Below are positions 9,322 through 18,901 of a stretch of DNA of 64,000 bases, in pieces (the stretch's first letter is position 1; every line of letters begins with the position of its first letter). The stretch is taken from positions 1 to 64,000 of the forward strand of contig NZ_QJRL01000006.1 of assembly GCF_003205205.1 (NCBI RefSeq), read 5' to 3'. Below the pieces are notes generated by a model that saw only the letters and a program-made list of their open reading frames with translations, was not told the DNA's origin and did no database searches. Source of the DNA: Pseudomonas sp. LB-090624. Lineage in GTDB: Bacteria > Pseudomonadota > Gammaproteobacteria > Pseudomonadales > Pseudomonadaceae. A program made the translations under genes and the position numbers.

Positions 9322-9495
9322 TTCCCCACCTGAGGCCGCTCTCCCACCTCAAGCACAGGCGCGCGAAGGGTTCTCAAACACTGAAAAACCGTTGCAAATC
9401 CGACGAAAAACCGTCACAACTGATAGTCATTCGCCATTACGCCGGTTCTCGTGGGCCCTTCAGCAAGGGTAGAATGCGCAAAACCCGGAGCCGCA

Positions 9496-10506
9496 ATGAA
9501 CCACGACCGCCTCAAGCCCAGCCCAGACGATGATGCCATCACCGACGCCGCCGCGCATTGGTGCATGCGCCTGCATGCCGAAGATTGCACAGCGGCCGAG
9601 CGTGAGGCATTCGCCCGTTGGCAGGGGGCTGACCCGCGGCATGCCGAGGAATACCAGGCGATGCTGGAAATCTGGCAAACCGCCGACCTGCTGCCGCGCA
9701 CGGCCACCGTCATCGACTTCAACCCGCCCGTCAGGCCAGCCGTGCGCCCGCGCAGCTGGCGGCCACTGGCATCGGCGGCCGCCATCGCCCTGGCGGTGTT
9801 GCCGCTGGCCGGCTGGATGGGGTGGGAACAGGGCTGGCTACCCAACCACTACCAGCACTTCGAAGCCGGTGATCGCATGCAAACCGTGGAGCTGAGCGAC
9901 GGCAGCACGGTGCAGCTCAACCTCAATACCGAGCTTACCTACCTCAACTACAAGGATCAGCGCCAGGTCACGCTCAAGCGTGGCGAGGCGTTCTTCAAGA
10001 TACAGCACGACAGCAGTCACCCGTTCGTCGTACGTGCAGGGCGCGGCCAGACGCGCGTCACCGGCACCCAGTTCAACGTGTGGAAATATCAGGATCAGGT
10101 CAAGGTGACGCTGGTGGAGGGTTCGGTGCTGGTTTCCAGCGACGGCAGCGCCAGCGGCTATCGCCTCGGTCCTGGCATGCAGGCCAGCTACCACCAGGGT
10201 GATTTCGAGCCGCAACTGGAACAGAACGACGACTACAGCAACAGCCTGGCCTGGCGCAACGGCAAGCTGGTGCTCGACAACCTGAGCCTTGAACAGGCAC
10301 TGCCGATGATAAACCGCTACCTCGATGCGCCGCTGTTGCTGGCCGATGCCAGCACCGGGCGCATTCGCATCAGCGGCGTCTACAACACCCGTGAAGTGGG
10401 GCGCCTGGTCAACAACCTGCCCAAGGTGCTGCCGGTCTACCTGACCCGCAGCAAGGACGGCAGCACCGTGCTCAACCGCATCTCGCCGCCCCCCGACAAG
10501 GGCTGA
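9496..10506 (+). CDS. Orphan FecR-family anti-sigma/transmembrane sensor protein
   Basis: A 336-residue protein with the FecR layout: an N-terminal cytoplasmic helical domain (AAHWCMRLHAEDCTAAERE, then FARWQGADPRHAEEYQAM), one membrane segment (about 94-114), a periplasmic FecR domain (ELSDGSTVQLNLNTELTY; VRAGRGQTRVTGTQFNVW) and a C-terminal DUF4974-like domain. Start ATG 9496 was chosen over an upstream GTG because it begins the conserved domain. FecR proteins normally sit directly after an ECF sigma gene and before a TonB receptor. Neither neighbour is present: upstream is acyl-CoA dehydrogenase, downstream a convergent antiporter. Confidence 0.88.
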   Translation: MNHDRLKPSPDDDAITDAAAHWCMRLHAEDCTAAEREAFARWQGADPRHAEEYQAMLEIWQTADLLPRTATVIDFNPPVRPAVRPRSWRPLASAAAIALAVLPLAGWMGWEQGWLPNHYQHFEAGDRMQTVELSDGSTVQLNLNTELTYLNYKDQRQVTLKRGEAFFKIQHDSSHPFVVRAGRGQTRVTGTQFNVWKYQDQVKVTLVEGSVLVSSDGSASGYRLGPGMQASYHQGDFEPQLEQNDDYSNSLAWRNGKLVLDNLSLEQALPMINRYLDAPLLLADASTGRIRISGVYNTREVGRLVNNLPKVLPVYLTRSKDGSTVLNRISPPPDKG

Positions 10507-10519
10507 CGCCCTCCCCGCC

Positions 10520-11839
10520 TTACAAGGTCATCGCCGCCAGCCAACCGAACGCCAGCAGCGGCAGGTTGTAGTGGATGAAGGTCGGCACCACGGTGTCCCA
10601 GATGTGATGGTGCTGGCCATCCACGTTCAGGCCTGAGGTCGGGCCAAGGGTCGAGTCCGAGGCCGGCGACCCCGCATCGCCCAAGGCCCCGGCAGTGCCG
10701 ACGATGCACACGGTGGCCAGCGGATCGAAGCCCAGTTGCACGCACAGCGGCACAAAGATAGCGGCCAGGATCGGCACCGTGGAAAACGACGAACCGATGC
10801 CCATGGTCACCAGCAGACCCACCAGCAGCATCATTAACGCGCCGACACCCTTGCTGTGGTCTATCCACTGCGCCGAGGTTTCCACCAGGCTTTGCACCTC
10901 ACCCGTGGCTTTCATCACGTCGGCAAAACCGGACGCGGCAATCATGATGAAGCCGATCATGGCCATCATTTTCATGCCTTCGGTGAACAGGCCGTCGGTA
11001 TCCTTCCATTTGACGATGCCCGACAGCGAGAAGATCAGGAAGCCGACCATGGCGCCGATGATCATCGAATCCAGCAACAACTGGACAATGAACGCGGCGG
11101 CGATTGCCAACCCGGCCACCATCAAGGTCAGCGGGTTGTACTGCACACTGACCTGCTCCACCTGCTCGATGCGCGCCAGGTCGTAGTCACGCTTGCGGCG
11201 GTAACTGACGAACACCGCCAGCAACAGGCCGACGAGCATGCCGGCGGCCGGAATGGCCATGGCATGGGTGACATTGACGCCACTCACATCGATACCGGCC
11301 CGGGCGACGTTGGCCAGCAGGATTTCATTGAGGAAGATGTTGCCAAAACCCACCGGCAGGAACATGTACGGGGTGATCAGGCCGAAGGTGATCACACAGG
11401 CGATCAAGCGGCGGTCGATGCGCAGGCGGGTCAGCACGTACAGCAGCGGTGGTACCAGCAGCGGGATGAAAGCAATGTGGATGGGCAGGATGTTCTGCGA
11501 CGAAACCGCGACCACCAGCATCAGGCCGATCATCAACCATTTGACCTTGCCGCCATGGGTGTGGCCCTGGCGGTCGATCATGGCCAGGGCGCGGTCGGCC
11601 AGGGCATGCGCCAGGCCGGACTTGGCAATCGCCACCGCAAAGGCGCCGAGCAGCGCGTAAGACAAGGCCACCGTGGCGCCGCCACCGAGGCCGCCGTTGA
11701 AGGCCTTGAGCGTGCCTTCGATACCCAGGCCCCCGACCAGCCCCCCGACCAGAGCCCCAATGATCAGGGCGATGACCACGTGCACGCGGGACAGGCTGAG
11801 TATCAGCATGATGCCGACCGCGGCGATCACTGCATTCAT
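10520..11839 (-). CDS. Na+/H+ antiporter-family (NhaC-like) membrane transporter
   Basis: A 439-residue polytopic protein of about 11-12 membrane helices, rich in Gly-Gly turns (GALVGGLVGGLGIEG; GIGSSFSTVPILAAIFVPLC). It resembles the COG2056 group annotated as Na+/H+ antiporters, some members of which are proposed amino-acid permeases, so the substrate is open. It ends 13 bp from the convergent fecR-like gene and is divergent from the chemoreceptor gene across about 205 bp. Confidence 0.8.
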   Translation of the reverse strand: MNAVIAAVGIMLILSLSRVHVVIALIIGALVGGLVGGLGIEGTLKAFNGGLGGGATVALSYALLGAFAVAIAKSGLAHALADRALAMIDRQGHTHGGKVKWLMIGLMLVVAVSSQNILPIHIAFIPLLVPPLLYVLTRLRIDRRLIACVITFGLITPYMFLPVGFGNIFLNEILLANVARAGIDVSGVNVTHAMAIPAAGMLVGLLLAVFVSYRRKRDYDLARIEQVEQVSVQYNPLTLMVAGLAIAAAFIVQLLLDSMIIGAMVGFLIFSLSGIVKWKDTDGLFTEGMKMMAMIGFIMIAASGFADVMKATGEVQSLVETSAQWIDHSKGVGALMMLLVGLLVTMGIGSSFSTVPILAAIFVPLCVQLGFDPLATVCIVGTAGALGDAGSPASDSTLGPTSGLNVDGQHHHIWDTVVPTFIHYNLPLLAFGWLAAMTL

Positions 11840-11979
11840 GGTTGGCTTACCTCATTGCGACAGAAAAAAGCGCGAACTCTGAAGCAGTGGGCGGCAGATG
11901 TCAAAAATGCCATGTTGCGGCGGATTACCAATGCCTGGCGCGAGGACCGCATCGGCAGAGATTAAATTGAACGTTCGAA

Positions 11980-12006
11980 TAAAGAAAAATGCACGCGCGC
12001 CGACAC
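11980..12006 (+). promoter_or_regulatory. Candidate sigma-28 (FliA) promoter of the chemoreceptor gene
   Basis: TAAAGAAA, an 11-bp spacer, then GCCGACAC. The FliA consensus is TAAAGTTT-N11-GCCGATAA, so the -35 core, the spacing and the GCCGA of the -10 all match. It lies 38 bp before the ATG of the methyl-accepting protein, as expected for a motility-regulon gene. Confidence 0.65.
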
Positions 12007-12044
12007 AGTCGCTAGCCACACTCTTATTACAAGGGATCCGCCCC

Positions 12045-14189
12045 ATGCCTTTGCGACAACTTTCCATCCAGTGGAAGATCACCCTGCTCGCCGGTCTCTG
12101 CCTGGCCGGCATCGTTACCCTGCTCGTCGGCCTGTCGCTGTACCGCATGGACCACAGCTCGGACCTGGTCAAGGCCAGCAGCATGCAGATGCTGACCGAA
12201 GCGGCGCAGTCACGCATCGAGTCGCAAGGTGAAGTGCAGGCGCTGAACATCCGCCGCCAGTTCATGGACGCCTACCAGTACGGCGCAGGATTTGCCCGCC
12301 AGGTGCTGTTCCTGCGCGAGCAGGCAGAAAAACGCTTTCTCGATGCGTTCGACCTGCGCGAGGTCATGACCCGCCAGGTACGCGCCGCCCTGCAGGCTAA
12401 CCCCGACCTGCTCGGCCTGTCGCTGGTGTTCGAGCCTGACGCACTGGACAACAAGGACAGCCTGTTCGCCGGCAAGGCGGAACTGGGCAGCAACGAAACC
12501 GGGCGCTTTGCCCTGTATTGGTCGCAACCGCGCGCCGGCCAGTTGACCTCGATGGCCCTGCCTGAACATGACATGGCCGACACCAAAATCGGCCCCAGCG
12601 GCCAGCCGGCCAACACCTGGTGGGTATGCCCGCGTTCGTCCGGCAAGGTCTGCGTGGTCGAACCCTATTTCTACAACATCGATGGCCAACAGGTGCTGAT
12701 GACCAGCATCGTCTTCCCGCTGGCGGTCGATGGCAAGATCATTGCCACCCTCTCCATCGACATCAACCTCGACAGCCTGCAGGCCCTGAGCCAGGAGGCC
12801 AGCCGCAGCCTCTACGAAGGCCGCACCACGGTCGGCATCCTCAGCCCGGTCGGTTTGCTGGCCGGCTACAGTGCCGACGCCAGCAAGCTGGCCCAGCGCT
12901 TCGATCAGGTCGATCCGTCCAAGGGCGCCGAACTGGTACGCAAGATGGCCGATGGCAAGCTGAGCATCCTGCACGACCAGCAGCGCCTGAAAGTGCTGGC
13001 GGCATTCCGGCCGATCCCCGACGCTCAGCCTTGGGGCGTGTTGCTGGATGTACCGGAAAACGCCCTGACTGGGCCAGCCGAAACCCTGAAGCAGGAACTG
13101 GACGCGCTGAACACCAGCGGCACCCTGCTGGAGCTGGGCCTGGGCCTGGCCGCCGCAGTGGTCGGCCTGCTGCTGGTCTGGCTGATGGCCCGTGGCGTTA
13201 CCCGGCCGATCCTGGGCGTGGCCGCCATGCTCAAGGACATCGCCAGCGGCGAAGGCGACCTGACCCGTCGCCTGACTTACCAGAAGCATGACGAACTGGG
13301 TGAACTGGCCGGCTGGTTCAACCGCTTCCTCGACAAGCTGCAGCCGACCATCGCCGAGGTCAAGCGCTCGGTGCAGGCCGCCCGCGGCACTGCCGACCAG
13401 TCCTCGGCGATTGCCACGCAAACCAGCGCCGGCATGGAGCAGCAGTACCGCCAGGTCGACCAGGTAGCCACGGCCTCGCACGAAATGAGCGCCACCGCCC
13501 AAGACGTCGCTCGCAGCGCTGCCCAGGCCGCGCAGGCAGCGCGCGAGGCCGACCAGGCGACTCGTGAGGGCCTGGCAGTGATCGACCGTACCACCACCAG
13601 CATCGATACCCTGGCCGCCAACATGAGCGACGCCATGGCCGAAGTCGAAGGCCTGGCACAGAACAGCGAGAAGATCGGCTCGGTGCTGGAGGTGATCCGC
13701 TCGATCGCCGAACAGACCAACCTGTTGGCGCTCAACGCCGCCATCGAGGCAGCCCGCGCCGGTGAGGCCGGCCGTGGATTTGCGGTTGTCGCCGATGAGG
13801 TGCGTAACCTGGCCCAACGCACCCAGGAATCGGTGGAAGAAACCCGCCAGGTCATCGAGGCATTGCAGAACGGCACCCGCGAAGTGGTCGGTGCCATGGA
13901 CCACAGCCACCGCCAGGCACAAGGCGGCGTGGAACAGGTCGGCCAGGCGGTTAGCGCTCTGCAGCGCATTGGCCAGGCGGTCACGGTGATCACCGACATG
14001 AACCTGCAGATCGCCTCGGCCGCCGAGGAACAAAGCGCAGTGGCCGAGGAAATCAACAGCAACGTGGCAACCATCCGCGATGTCACCGAGTCGCTGTCCG
14101 GCCAGGCCAACGAGTCGGCGCGGGTCAGCCAGTCGCTGAACAGCCTGGCCAACCAGCAGCAGGCACTGATGGACCAGTTCCGCGTTTGA
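12045..14189 (+). CDS. Methyl-accepting chemotaxis protein with large Cache-type sensor
   Basis: A 714-residue transmembrane chemoreceptor. TM1 spans about 11-33, a periplasmic ligand domain of about 325 residues follows, TM2 is about 363-387, then HAMP, and the hairpin tip [20 protein letters not shown] lies near 556-575. The double-Cache-like sensor and total length recall Pseudomonas amine receptors such as TlpQ/McpU, but I cannot confirm the ligand. Start ATG 12045 follows an AAGGGA Shine-Dalgarno sequence; upstream in-frame codons would hide the TM1 start. The betaine-type binding protein begins 83 bp downstream, which makes a quaternary amine ligand worth testing. Confidence 0.93.
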   Translation: MPLRQLSIQWKITLLAGLCLAGIVTLLVGLSLYRMDHSSDLVKASSMQMLTEAAQSRIESQGEVQALNIRRQFMDAYQYGAGFARQVLFLREQAEKRFLDAFDLREVMTRQVRAALQANPDLLGLSLVFEPDALDNKDSLFAGKAELGSNETGRFALYWSQPRAGQLTSMALPEHDMADTKIGPSGQPANTWWVCPRSSGKVCVVEPYFYNIDGQQVLMTSIVFPLAVDGKIIATLSIDINLDSLQALSQEASRSLYEGRTTVGILSPVGLLAGYSADASKLAQRFDQVDPSKGAELVRKMADGKLSILHDQQRLKVLAAFRPIPDAQPWGVLLDVPENALTGPAETLKQELDALNTSGTLLELGLGLAAAVVGLLLVWLMARGVTRPILGVAAMLKDIASGEGDLTRRLTYQKHDELGELAGWFNRFLDKLQPTIAEVKRSVQAARGTADQSSAIATQTSAGMEQQYRQVDQVATASHEMSATAQDVARSAAQAAQAAREADQATREGLAVIDRTTTSIDTLAANMSDAMAEVEGLAQNSEKIGSVLEVIRSIAEQTNLLALNAAIEAARAGEAGRGFAVVADEVRNLAQRTQESVEETRQVIEALQNGTREVVGAMDHSHRQAQGGVEQVGQAVSALQRIGQAVTVITDMNLQIASAAEEQSAVAEEINSNVATIRDVTESLSGQANESARVSQSLNSLANQQQALMDQFRV

Positions 14190-14272
14190 GGCAAAGGGGC
14201 TACGCCTGTGGCCCCGCAGCTGGCTTCACCTCGTCGTCTACACTTGCCTCCACTGTCGACGGCGAGGTATGC

Positions 14273-15289
14273 ATGAAAAGAATTCCAGCACTGCTGGCCG
14301 GGCTGCTGATGACAGTGGGCCTGGCCAGCACCGATAGCGCCGCCTCAGCAGAAAAGCCGGCGCCCATCCATTTTGGTGCCATCACCTGGGAAAGCGGCGC
14401 ACTGACCACCGAAATCCTGCGGGTCATTGTCGAGCGTGGCTACGGCTACCCCACCGACACCCTCCCAGGCAGCACCGTCAGCATGGAAGTGGCTTTGGCG
14501 CGCAACGACATCCAGGTAATCGCCGAGGAATGGGCCGGGCGCAGCCCTGCCTGGGTCAAGGCCGAACAGGCCGGCCAGGTGATCGCAGTGGGCGACACGG
14601 TGAAGAATGCCGAGGAAGGCTGGTGGGTGCCGGCCTATGTGATCGAGGGCGATGCTGAACGCAAGCTGAAACCCGTGGCCCCCGAGCTGCGAAATGTCGA
14701 AGACCTGAAACGTTACCCGCAGGTGTTCCGCGACCCCGAATCACCCGACAAAGGGCGTTTTCTCAACAGCCCCAGCGGCTGGACCTCAGAGATCGTCAAC
14801 ACCCAGAAGCTCAAGGCCTATGGGCTGAATGATCTGTATAGCAACTTTCGCAGTGGCTCCGGCGCTGCCATGGATGCCGAGATCGCCTCGGCCATCCGCC
14901 GCGGCCAACCGGTGTTGTTCTACTACTGGAACCCGACGCCGCTGATGGGCCGTTACAAGCTCATCCGGCTGGAAGAGCCACCATTCGACGCCCAAGCCTG
15001 GGCTACGCTCACCGACGCGAGTAACCCCAACCCCAAGGGCAGCCGCTCGCTGCCGGCGAAACTGTCGATCGGCGTGTCCAAGGCCTTTCATGAACAATAC
15101 CCACAACTGGTCAGCGTGTTCGAACAGGTCGACCTGCCCATCGACAAGCTGAACAAGGCCTTGGCTGAGATGAGCGAGCAACGCACGCCGGCGCGCGAGG
15201 CTGCCCTGGGTTTCCTGCGCGATAATCGCGAGGTGTGGAAACCCTGGCTGCCGACGGACGTTGCCACCAAGGTCGAGGGCAGCCTGTGA
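14273..15289 (+). CDS. Glycine betaine/proline-type ABC substrate-binding protein
   Basis: A 338-residue periplasmic protein of the OpuAC/ProX family. The signal peptide is about residues 1-26 with cleavage near AASA-EK and no lipobox. The body has the OpuAC signatures ITWESGALTTEILRVIVERGYGY and EEWAGRS, with Trp residues (EGWWVPAY; YYWNPTPLMG) suited to cation-pi binding of a quaternary ammonium group. The start at 14273 gives the signal peptide. The permease gene starts inside its stop codon (GTGA). Confidence 0.88.
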   Translation: MKRIPALLAGLLMTVGLASTDSAASAEKPAPIHFGAITWESGALTTEILRVIVERGYGYPTDTLPGSTVSMEVALARNDIQVIAEEWAGRSPAWVKAEQAGQVIAVGDTVKNAEEGWWVPAYVIEGDAERKLKPVAPELRNVEDLKRYPQVFRDPESPDKGRFLNSPSGWTSEIVNTQKLKAYGLNDLYSNFRSGSGAAMDAEIASAIRRGQPVLFYYWNPTPLMGRYKLIRLEEPPFDAQAWATLTDASNPNPKGSRSLPAKLSIGVSKAFHEQYPQLVSVFEQVDLPIDKLNKALAEMSEQRTPAREAALGFLRDNREVWKPWLPTDVATKVEGSL

Positions 15290-16134
15290 GCGGGGGCTTT
15301 CCGCAATCCTTGCAGTTCTCGTTTGCCGACATCGTCAACCGCCTGGTCGACTGGCTGGTGCTGAACTACGGCGACCACCTGCGCAGCGTCTCTGACCAAC
15401 TGCTGCAAGTGCTGGTCGGCCTGGAAAACCTGCTGCGTCTGATCCCATGGTGGCTCCTGTTGCTGCTGGTCGGGTTGCTGGCCTGGCATGCCAGCCGCAG
15501 CCTGCTGCGCAGCGCCGTGCTGGTGGTACTGCTGGCACTGATCGGTATGCTCGGGTTGTGGGACAAACTGCTGCAGACCTTGGCCCTGGTGCTGGTGAGC
15601 ACCGGCTTGTGCGTGCTGGTCGGGGTGCCGCTGGGTATCCTGCTGGCTTACCGGCCAATGGCCAGGCGGTTGCTGTTGCCGGTACTGGATGTGATGCAGA
15701 CGCTGCCGGCTTTCGTCTACCTGATTCCAGTGCTGATGCTGTTCGGCCTGGGCAAGGTGCCCGCCGTGTTCGCCACCCTGATCTATGCCCTGCCGCCGCT
15801 GGTGCGCCTGACCGAACTGGGTTTGAGCCAGATCGACCCGTCGTTGCTGCAGGCCGCTCACGGCCTGGGCGCCAGCCGCTGGCAGCGGTTGCGACGTATT
15901 GCCCTGCCGCTGGCGTTGCCGAGCATCATGGCCGGCCTGAACCAGTCGGTGATGATGGCCTTGTCGATGGTGGTGGTGGCGTCGATGATCGGCGCCCGCG
16001 GGTTGGGTGAAGATGTACTGGCCGGGATCCAGACCCTGAATGTCGGCCAGGGTGTAGAGGCTGGCTTGGCCATTGTTGCCCTGGCCATGGTGATCGACCG
16101 GATCAGCCAAGCCTATGGGCGCAGTACACGCTAA
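15286..16134 (+). CDS. ABC transporter permease, glycine betaine/proline type
   Basis: A 282-residue integral membrane permease (ProW/OpuAB family) with about six to seven helices and the cytoplasmic EAA loop QAAHGLGASRWQRLRRIALP. I chose GTG 15286, which overlaps the binding-protein stop as GTGA. An ATP-binding subunit (ProV/OpuAA) would normally be in the same operon but none is present on either side. The next gene, 26 bp on, is an unrelated AEC carrier. The permease either borrows an ATPase from another locus or the system is incomplete. Confidence 0.88.
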   Translation: MSGGFPQSLQFSFADIVNRLVDWLVLNYGDHLRSVSDQLLQVLVGLENLLRLIPWWLLLLLVGLLAWHASRSLLRSAVLVVLLALIGMLGLWDKLLQTLALVLVSTGLCVLVGVPLGILLAYRPMARRLLLPVLDVMQTLPAFVYLIPVLMLFGLGKVPAVFATLIYALPPLVRLTELGLSQIDPSLLQAAHGLGASRWQRLRRIALPLALPSIMAGLNQSVMMALSMVVVASMIGARGLGEDVLAGIQTLNVGQGVEAGLAIVALAMVIDRISQAYGRSTR

Positions 16135-16160
16135 GCGCAACCGACCACGGAACACTGACC

Positions 16161-17078
16161 ATGCTGCACCTGCTGCTGACCACCTTGCTACCGATCATCC
16201 TGCTGATTGCTCTGGGCACTTTCCTGCGCTTGAGGGGGTTTCTGGCAGAACACTTCTGGCCCGGCGCCGAGCGCCTGAGCTATTACGTGCTGCTGCCGTC
16301 ACTGTTCCTGCACGGTTTGGCCACCGCCAACCTCGATGGCGTACCCGTGCTGAGCATGGTCGGCGCACTGATGCTCTCGACCTTGGCCGGTGCTGTATTG
16401 CTGGTGCTGTACCAGGGTGTGGTGAGCCACGATGGCGCCGACTTCACCTCGGTGTTCCAGGGCGGCATCCGCTTCAACAACTACATCGGCGCCACCCTGG
16501 CCGCTGGCATCTACGGCAGTGCCGGAATTGCCCTGGCGGCGGTGGCCAACGCGGCCATCGTGCCCTTGGTCAACCTGCTTTGCGTACTGGTGTTCGCCCG
16601 TTTCAGTGCCCGCCACAGCTCACCGGCCCACGTACTCCGGGCGATCTTCGCCAACCCGCTGATTGTCGGCTGTGCGGCCGGCCTGCTGCTGCGGGTTACC
16701 GGCCTGGGTCTGCCGCCGGGCATCGAACCCACCGTCAAAGCCTTGGGCCAGGCCGCCCTGCCACTGGGCCTGCTGTGCGTGGGGGCGGCACTGGGTGGCG
16801 CCAGCCTCGGGCAGCAAGTGCGCCCGCTGATGGCGGCGTCGATGTTCAAGTTCATGGTCATGCCACTGACCACCTGGGGCCTGTGTCGTTTGCTCGGCCT
16901 GAGTGGCCAGGCGGCGGTGGTCGCCGTGCTGTTCCAGGCGCTGCCCACCGCTTCGTCGTCCTATGTAATGGCCCGGCAAATGGGCGGCAATGCGCCTCTG
17001 ATGGCGACCATCATCGCCCTGCAGACGGTGGCGGCCGCCGCCACTCTGCCTTTGGTGTTAATGCTTACGCTTGACTAG
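16161..17078 (+). CDS. AEC-family (auxin efflux carrier-like) transporter
   Basis: A 305-residue membrane protein with about ten helices in two halves. The family features are the N-terminal LLPIILLIALGTFLRLRGFL, the central FNNYIGATLAAGIYG and the late LPTASSSYVMARQMGGN signature. Bacterial members move malate, malonate or other small organic anions; the substrate is unknown here. It starts 26 bp after the ABC permease in the same direction and may be co-transcribed. Confidence 0.87.
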   Translation: MLHLLLTTLLPIILLIALGTFLRLRGFLAEHFWPGAERLSYYVLLPSLFLHGLATANLDGVPVLSMVGALMLSTLAGAVLLVLYQGVVSHDGADFTSVFQGGIRFNNYIGATLAAGIYGSAGIALAAVANAAIVPLVNLLCVLVFARFSARHSSPAHVLRAIFANPLIVGCAAGLLLRVTGLGLPPGIEPTVKALGQAALPLGLLCVGAALGGASLGQQVRPLMAASMFKFMVMPLTTWGLCRLLGLSGQAAVVAVLFQALPTASSSYVMARQMGGNAPLMATIIALQTVAAAATLPLVLMLTLD

Positions 17079-17112
17079 ACTGTGACTCATCCCACAGTTC
17101 GGAAACTTGCCC

Positions 17113-17724
17113 ATGCGCTTTTCGTGGATGGTGATCGCTTTGATCTCGGCCCTGCTCGCAGGCCCCTTGCATGCGGCCGATCCGGCCAAGGCCGCGGTTG
17201 CCGAGGACAAGGCCGAGGCGCTCGAAGAAAAGGTAGTCGAGGATGCACCACCGCCGCAAAAAGCAGAGAAGCTGACCCCGAGCGAAGCACAAGCGGTCGA
17301 CCCGGCCGGCAAGGCACCGCTGGATGACAGCATCACCTGCCTGGCCCGCACCATCTACTGGGAAGCCAAAGGTGCCGACAAGGAAGACATGACGGCCGTG
17401 GCCAGCGTGGTGCTCAACCGACTGGGCCACGATGGCTTCCCGGATACCATCTGCGGGGTGGTCAAGCAGGGTGTGGAAACCAAGGCCTGCCAGTTTTCGT
17501 GGTGGTGTGACGGGCGCTCGGACCAGGTCGAGGAAGCGCAACGCTACGACGTGGCCAAGGAGATCGCGCGCAAGGCGCTGAACCAGCAGTTACCGGACCC
17601 TACAGGTGGCGCGTTGTACTTCCATGACCGCACGGTGAGCCCGGATTGGGCCAAGGCTTATCGCCGCACGGCCAAGACCACGCACTTCCTGTTCTACAAA
17701 CCCCACCCAGCGCTGGCCCGTTGA
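17113..17724 (+). CDS. SleB-like cell wall hydrolase (Hydrolase_2 family)
   Basis: A 203-residue exported protein. The signal peptide is about 1-20 (ending LHAAD), then a charged Ala/Glu/Lys linker (about 20-68) and a Hydrolase_2 domain beginning CLARTIYWEAKGADKEDM, with the likely catalytic Glu in YWEAKG. Further family motifs are SVVLNRLGHDGFPDTICGVV and CQFSWWCDG. This family includes spore-cortex-lytic SleB and Gram-negative peptidoglycan hydrolases. ATG 17113 is preferred over a TTG two codons upstream because the signal peptide starts there. Confidence 0.88.
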   Translation: MRFSWMVIALISALLAGPLHAADPAKAAVAEDKAEALEEKVVEDAPPPQKAEKLTPSEAQAVDPAGKAPLDDSITCLARTIYWEAKGADKEDMTAVASVVLNRLGHDGFPDTICGVVKQGVETKACQFSWWCDGRSDQVEEAQRYDVAKEIARKALNQQLPDPTGGALYFHDRTVSPDWAKAYRRTAKTTHFLFYKPHPALAR

Positions 17725-18002
17725 ACAGGCAGATCAGAACCCGATGCTGCAGGTTGACGTTCCCGTTCGCGCCGGCACTGGTCGGGCTGGGTCCGATAAG
17801 GTTCGGCATTGCTTCCAGCCGGTGTTACGAATGATTACCAAGTAGTCGCACTTTTCCGCAGGCCAGTGGTCTACTCCCTCTTTTGCCGCCAGCAACGATT
17901 GCCGGCGTTTTCATTGCTTTGCACGAGCCCGGGCCAAAAGCCGCGGGCTTGTGTAGGATGAGCAGCGCATACCACGACGCTGCCAGTCATAGGGAGATCC
18001 AC

Positions 18003-18854
18003 ATGCGCGTCCTGTCATCCGTTGCCGCCTTGTCGCTGGGCCTGCTCGTTTCGAGCGGGGCACTGGCTGTCACCGGCGAAGAGGCGCAACTGATCGATTC
18101 GATCAATGTCTACCGCAGCCAGGCCCAGCCCTGCGGCGGCGAGGCATCGCTGGAACTGCCCCCCCTCAACAGTGACACTCGCCTGGCACTGTCGCCGGAG
18201 GGTACCCGCGACCTGCAGCAGGCGATGACCCGCGCCGCCTACCCCATGGTCAACGTGCAGGCCATCAGCCTGTCAGGGCCGCGCGATGCGCGTGCGGCCA
18301 TGCATGCCATCGAAGAAAGCTTTTGCCAGGTGGTACTTGACCCGCAGTTCGTCGATATCGGCGTCAGCCAGGAAGGCCGCGACTGGCGCATCGTGCTGGC
18401 CCGGCCACTGCTCAGCGGCCGCCTCGGCGACTGGCAGGCCGAAGGGCAAAAGCTGCTGCAGGAGATCAACGCTGCGCGCCAAGTACCGCGCCAGTGTGGC
18501 GGCCAGCCCTTCGCCGCTGCCCCGGCATTGAGCTGGAGCACGGTTCTGGCCGGGGTCGCCGCCAACCATACGCGGGCCATGGCCAACCAGAACTTCTTCG
18601 ACCACATCGACAAGGATGGCCGCACCCCCGGTGACCGGGCAGAACTGGCCGGCTACCTGTACCAGCAGATCGGTGAGAACATCGCCGCCGGGCGTGATAC
18701 TGCGCGCAAGGTGGTCGATGGCTGGCTGGACAGCCCAGGGCACTGTGCCACGCTGATGAACCCGGACTTCCGCGAGCTGGGAGCCGCCTATGCGGTAGAC
18801 CCGAAGAGCGATGCCGGCATCTATTGGACAGGGTTGTTCGGCACGCCGCAGTAA
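18003..18854 (+). CDS. Secreted CAP (SCP/PR1)-domain protein
   Basis: A 283-residue protein with a signal peptide (about 1-20) and a C-terminal CAP domain (about 155-283). The SCP motifs are visible: HTRAMANQNFFDHID, IGENIAAGRDTARKVVDGWL and SPGHCATLMNPDFRELG. The N-terminal half (about 25-140) holds conserved-looking Cys residues but no domain I recognise. Bacterial CAP proteins are exported and mostly uncharacterised. Start ATG 18003 follows AGGGAG. It stands alone between a hydrolase gene and a convergent AraC-type regulator. Confidence 0.85.
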   Translation: MRVLSSVAALSLGLLVSSGALAVTGEEAQLIDSINVYRSQAQPCGGEASLELPPLNSDTRLALSPEGTRDLQQAMTRAAYPMVNVQAISLSGPRDARAAMHAIEESFCQVVLDPQFVDIGVSQEGRDWRIVLARPLLSGRLGDWQAEGQKLLQEINAARQVPRQCGGQPFAAAPALSWSTVLAGVAANHTRAMANQNFFDHIDKDGRTPGDRAELAGYLYQQIGENIAAGRDTARKVVDGWLDSPGHCATLMNPDFRELGAAYAVDPKSDAGIYWTGLFGTPQ

Positions 18855-18901
18855 GCCTACCTGAGGGCGATCGATGCGGAAGTGAGGAATGGCGCAGGGC
18901 T

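Noticed and set aside
9421..9440. A weak Fur-like string (TGATAGTCATT) before the orphan fecR-type gene
   Set aside because: Only one half-site is recognisable and the dyad does not extend, so I do not call a Fur box.
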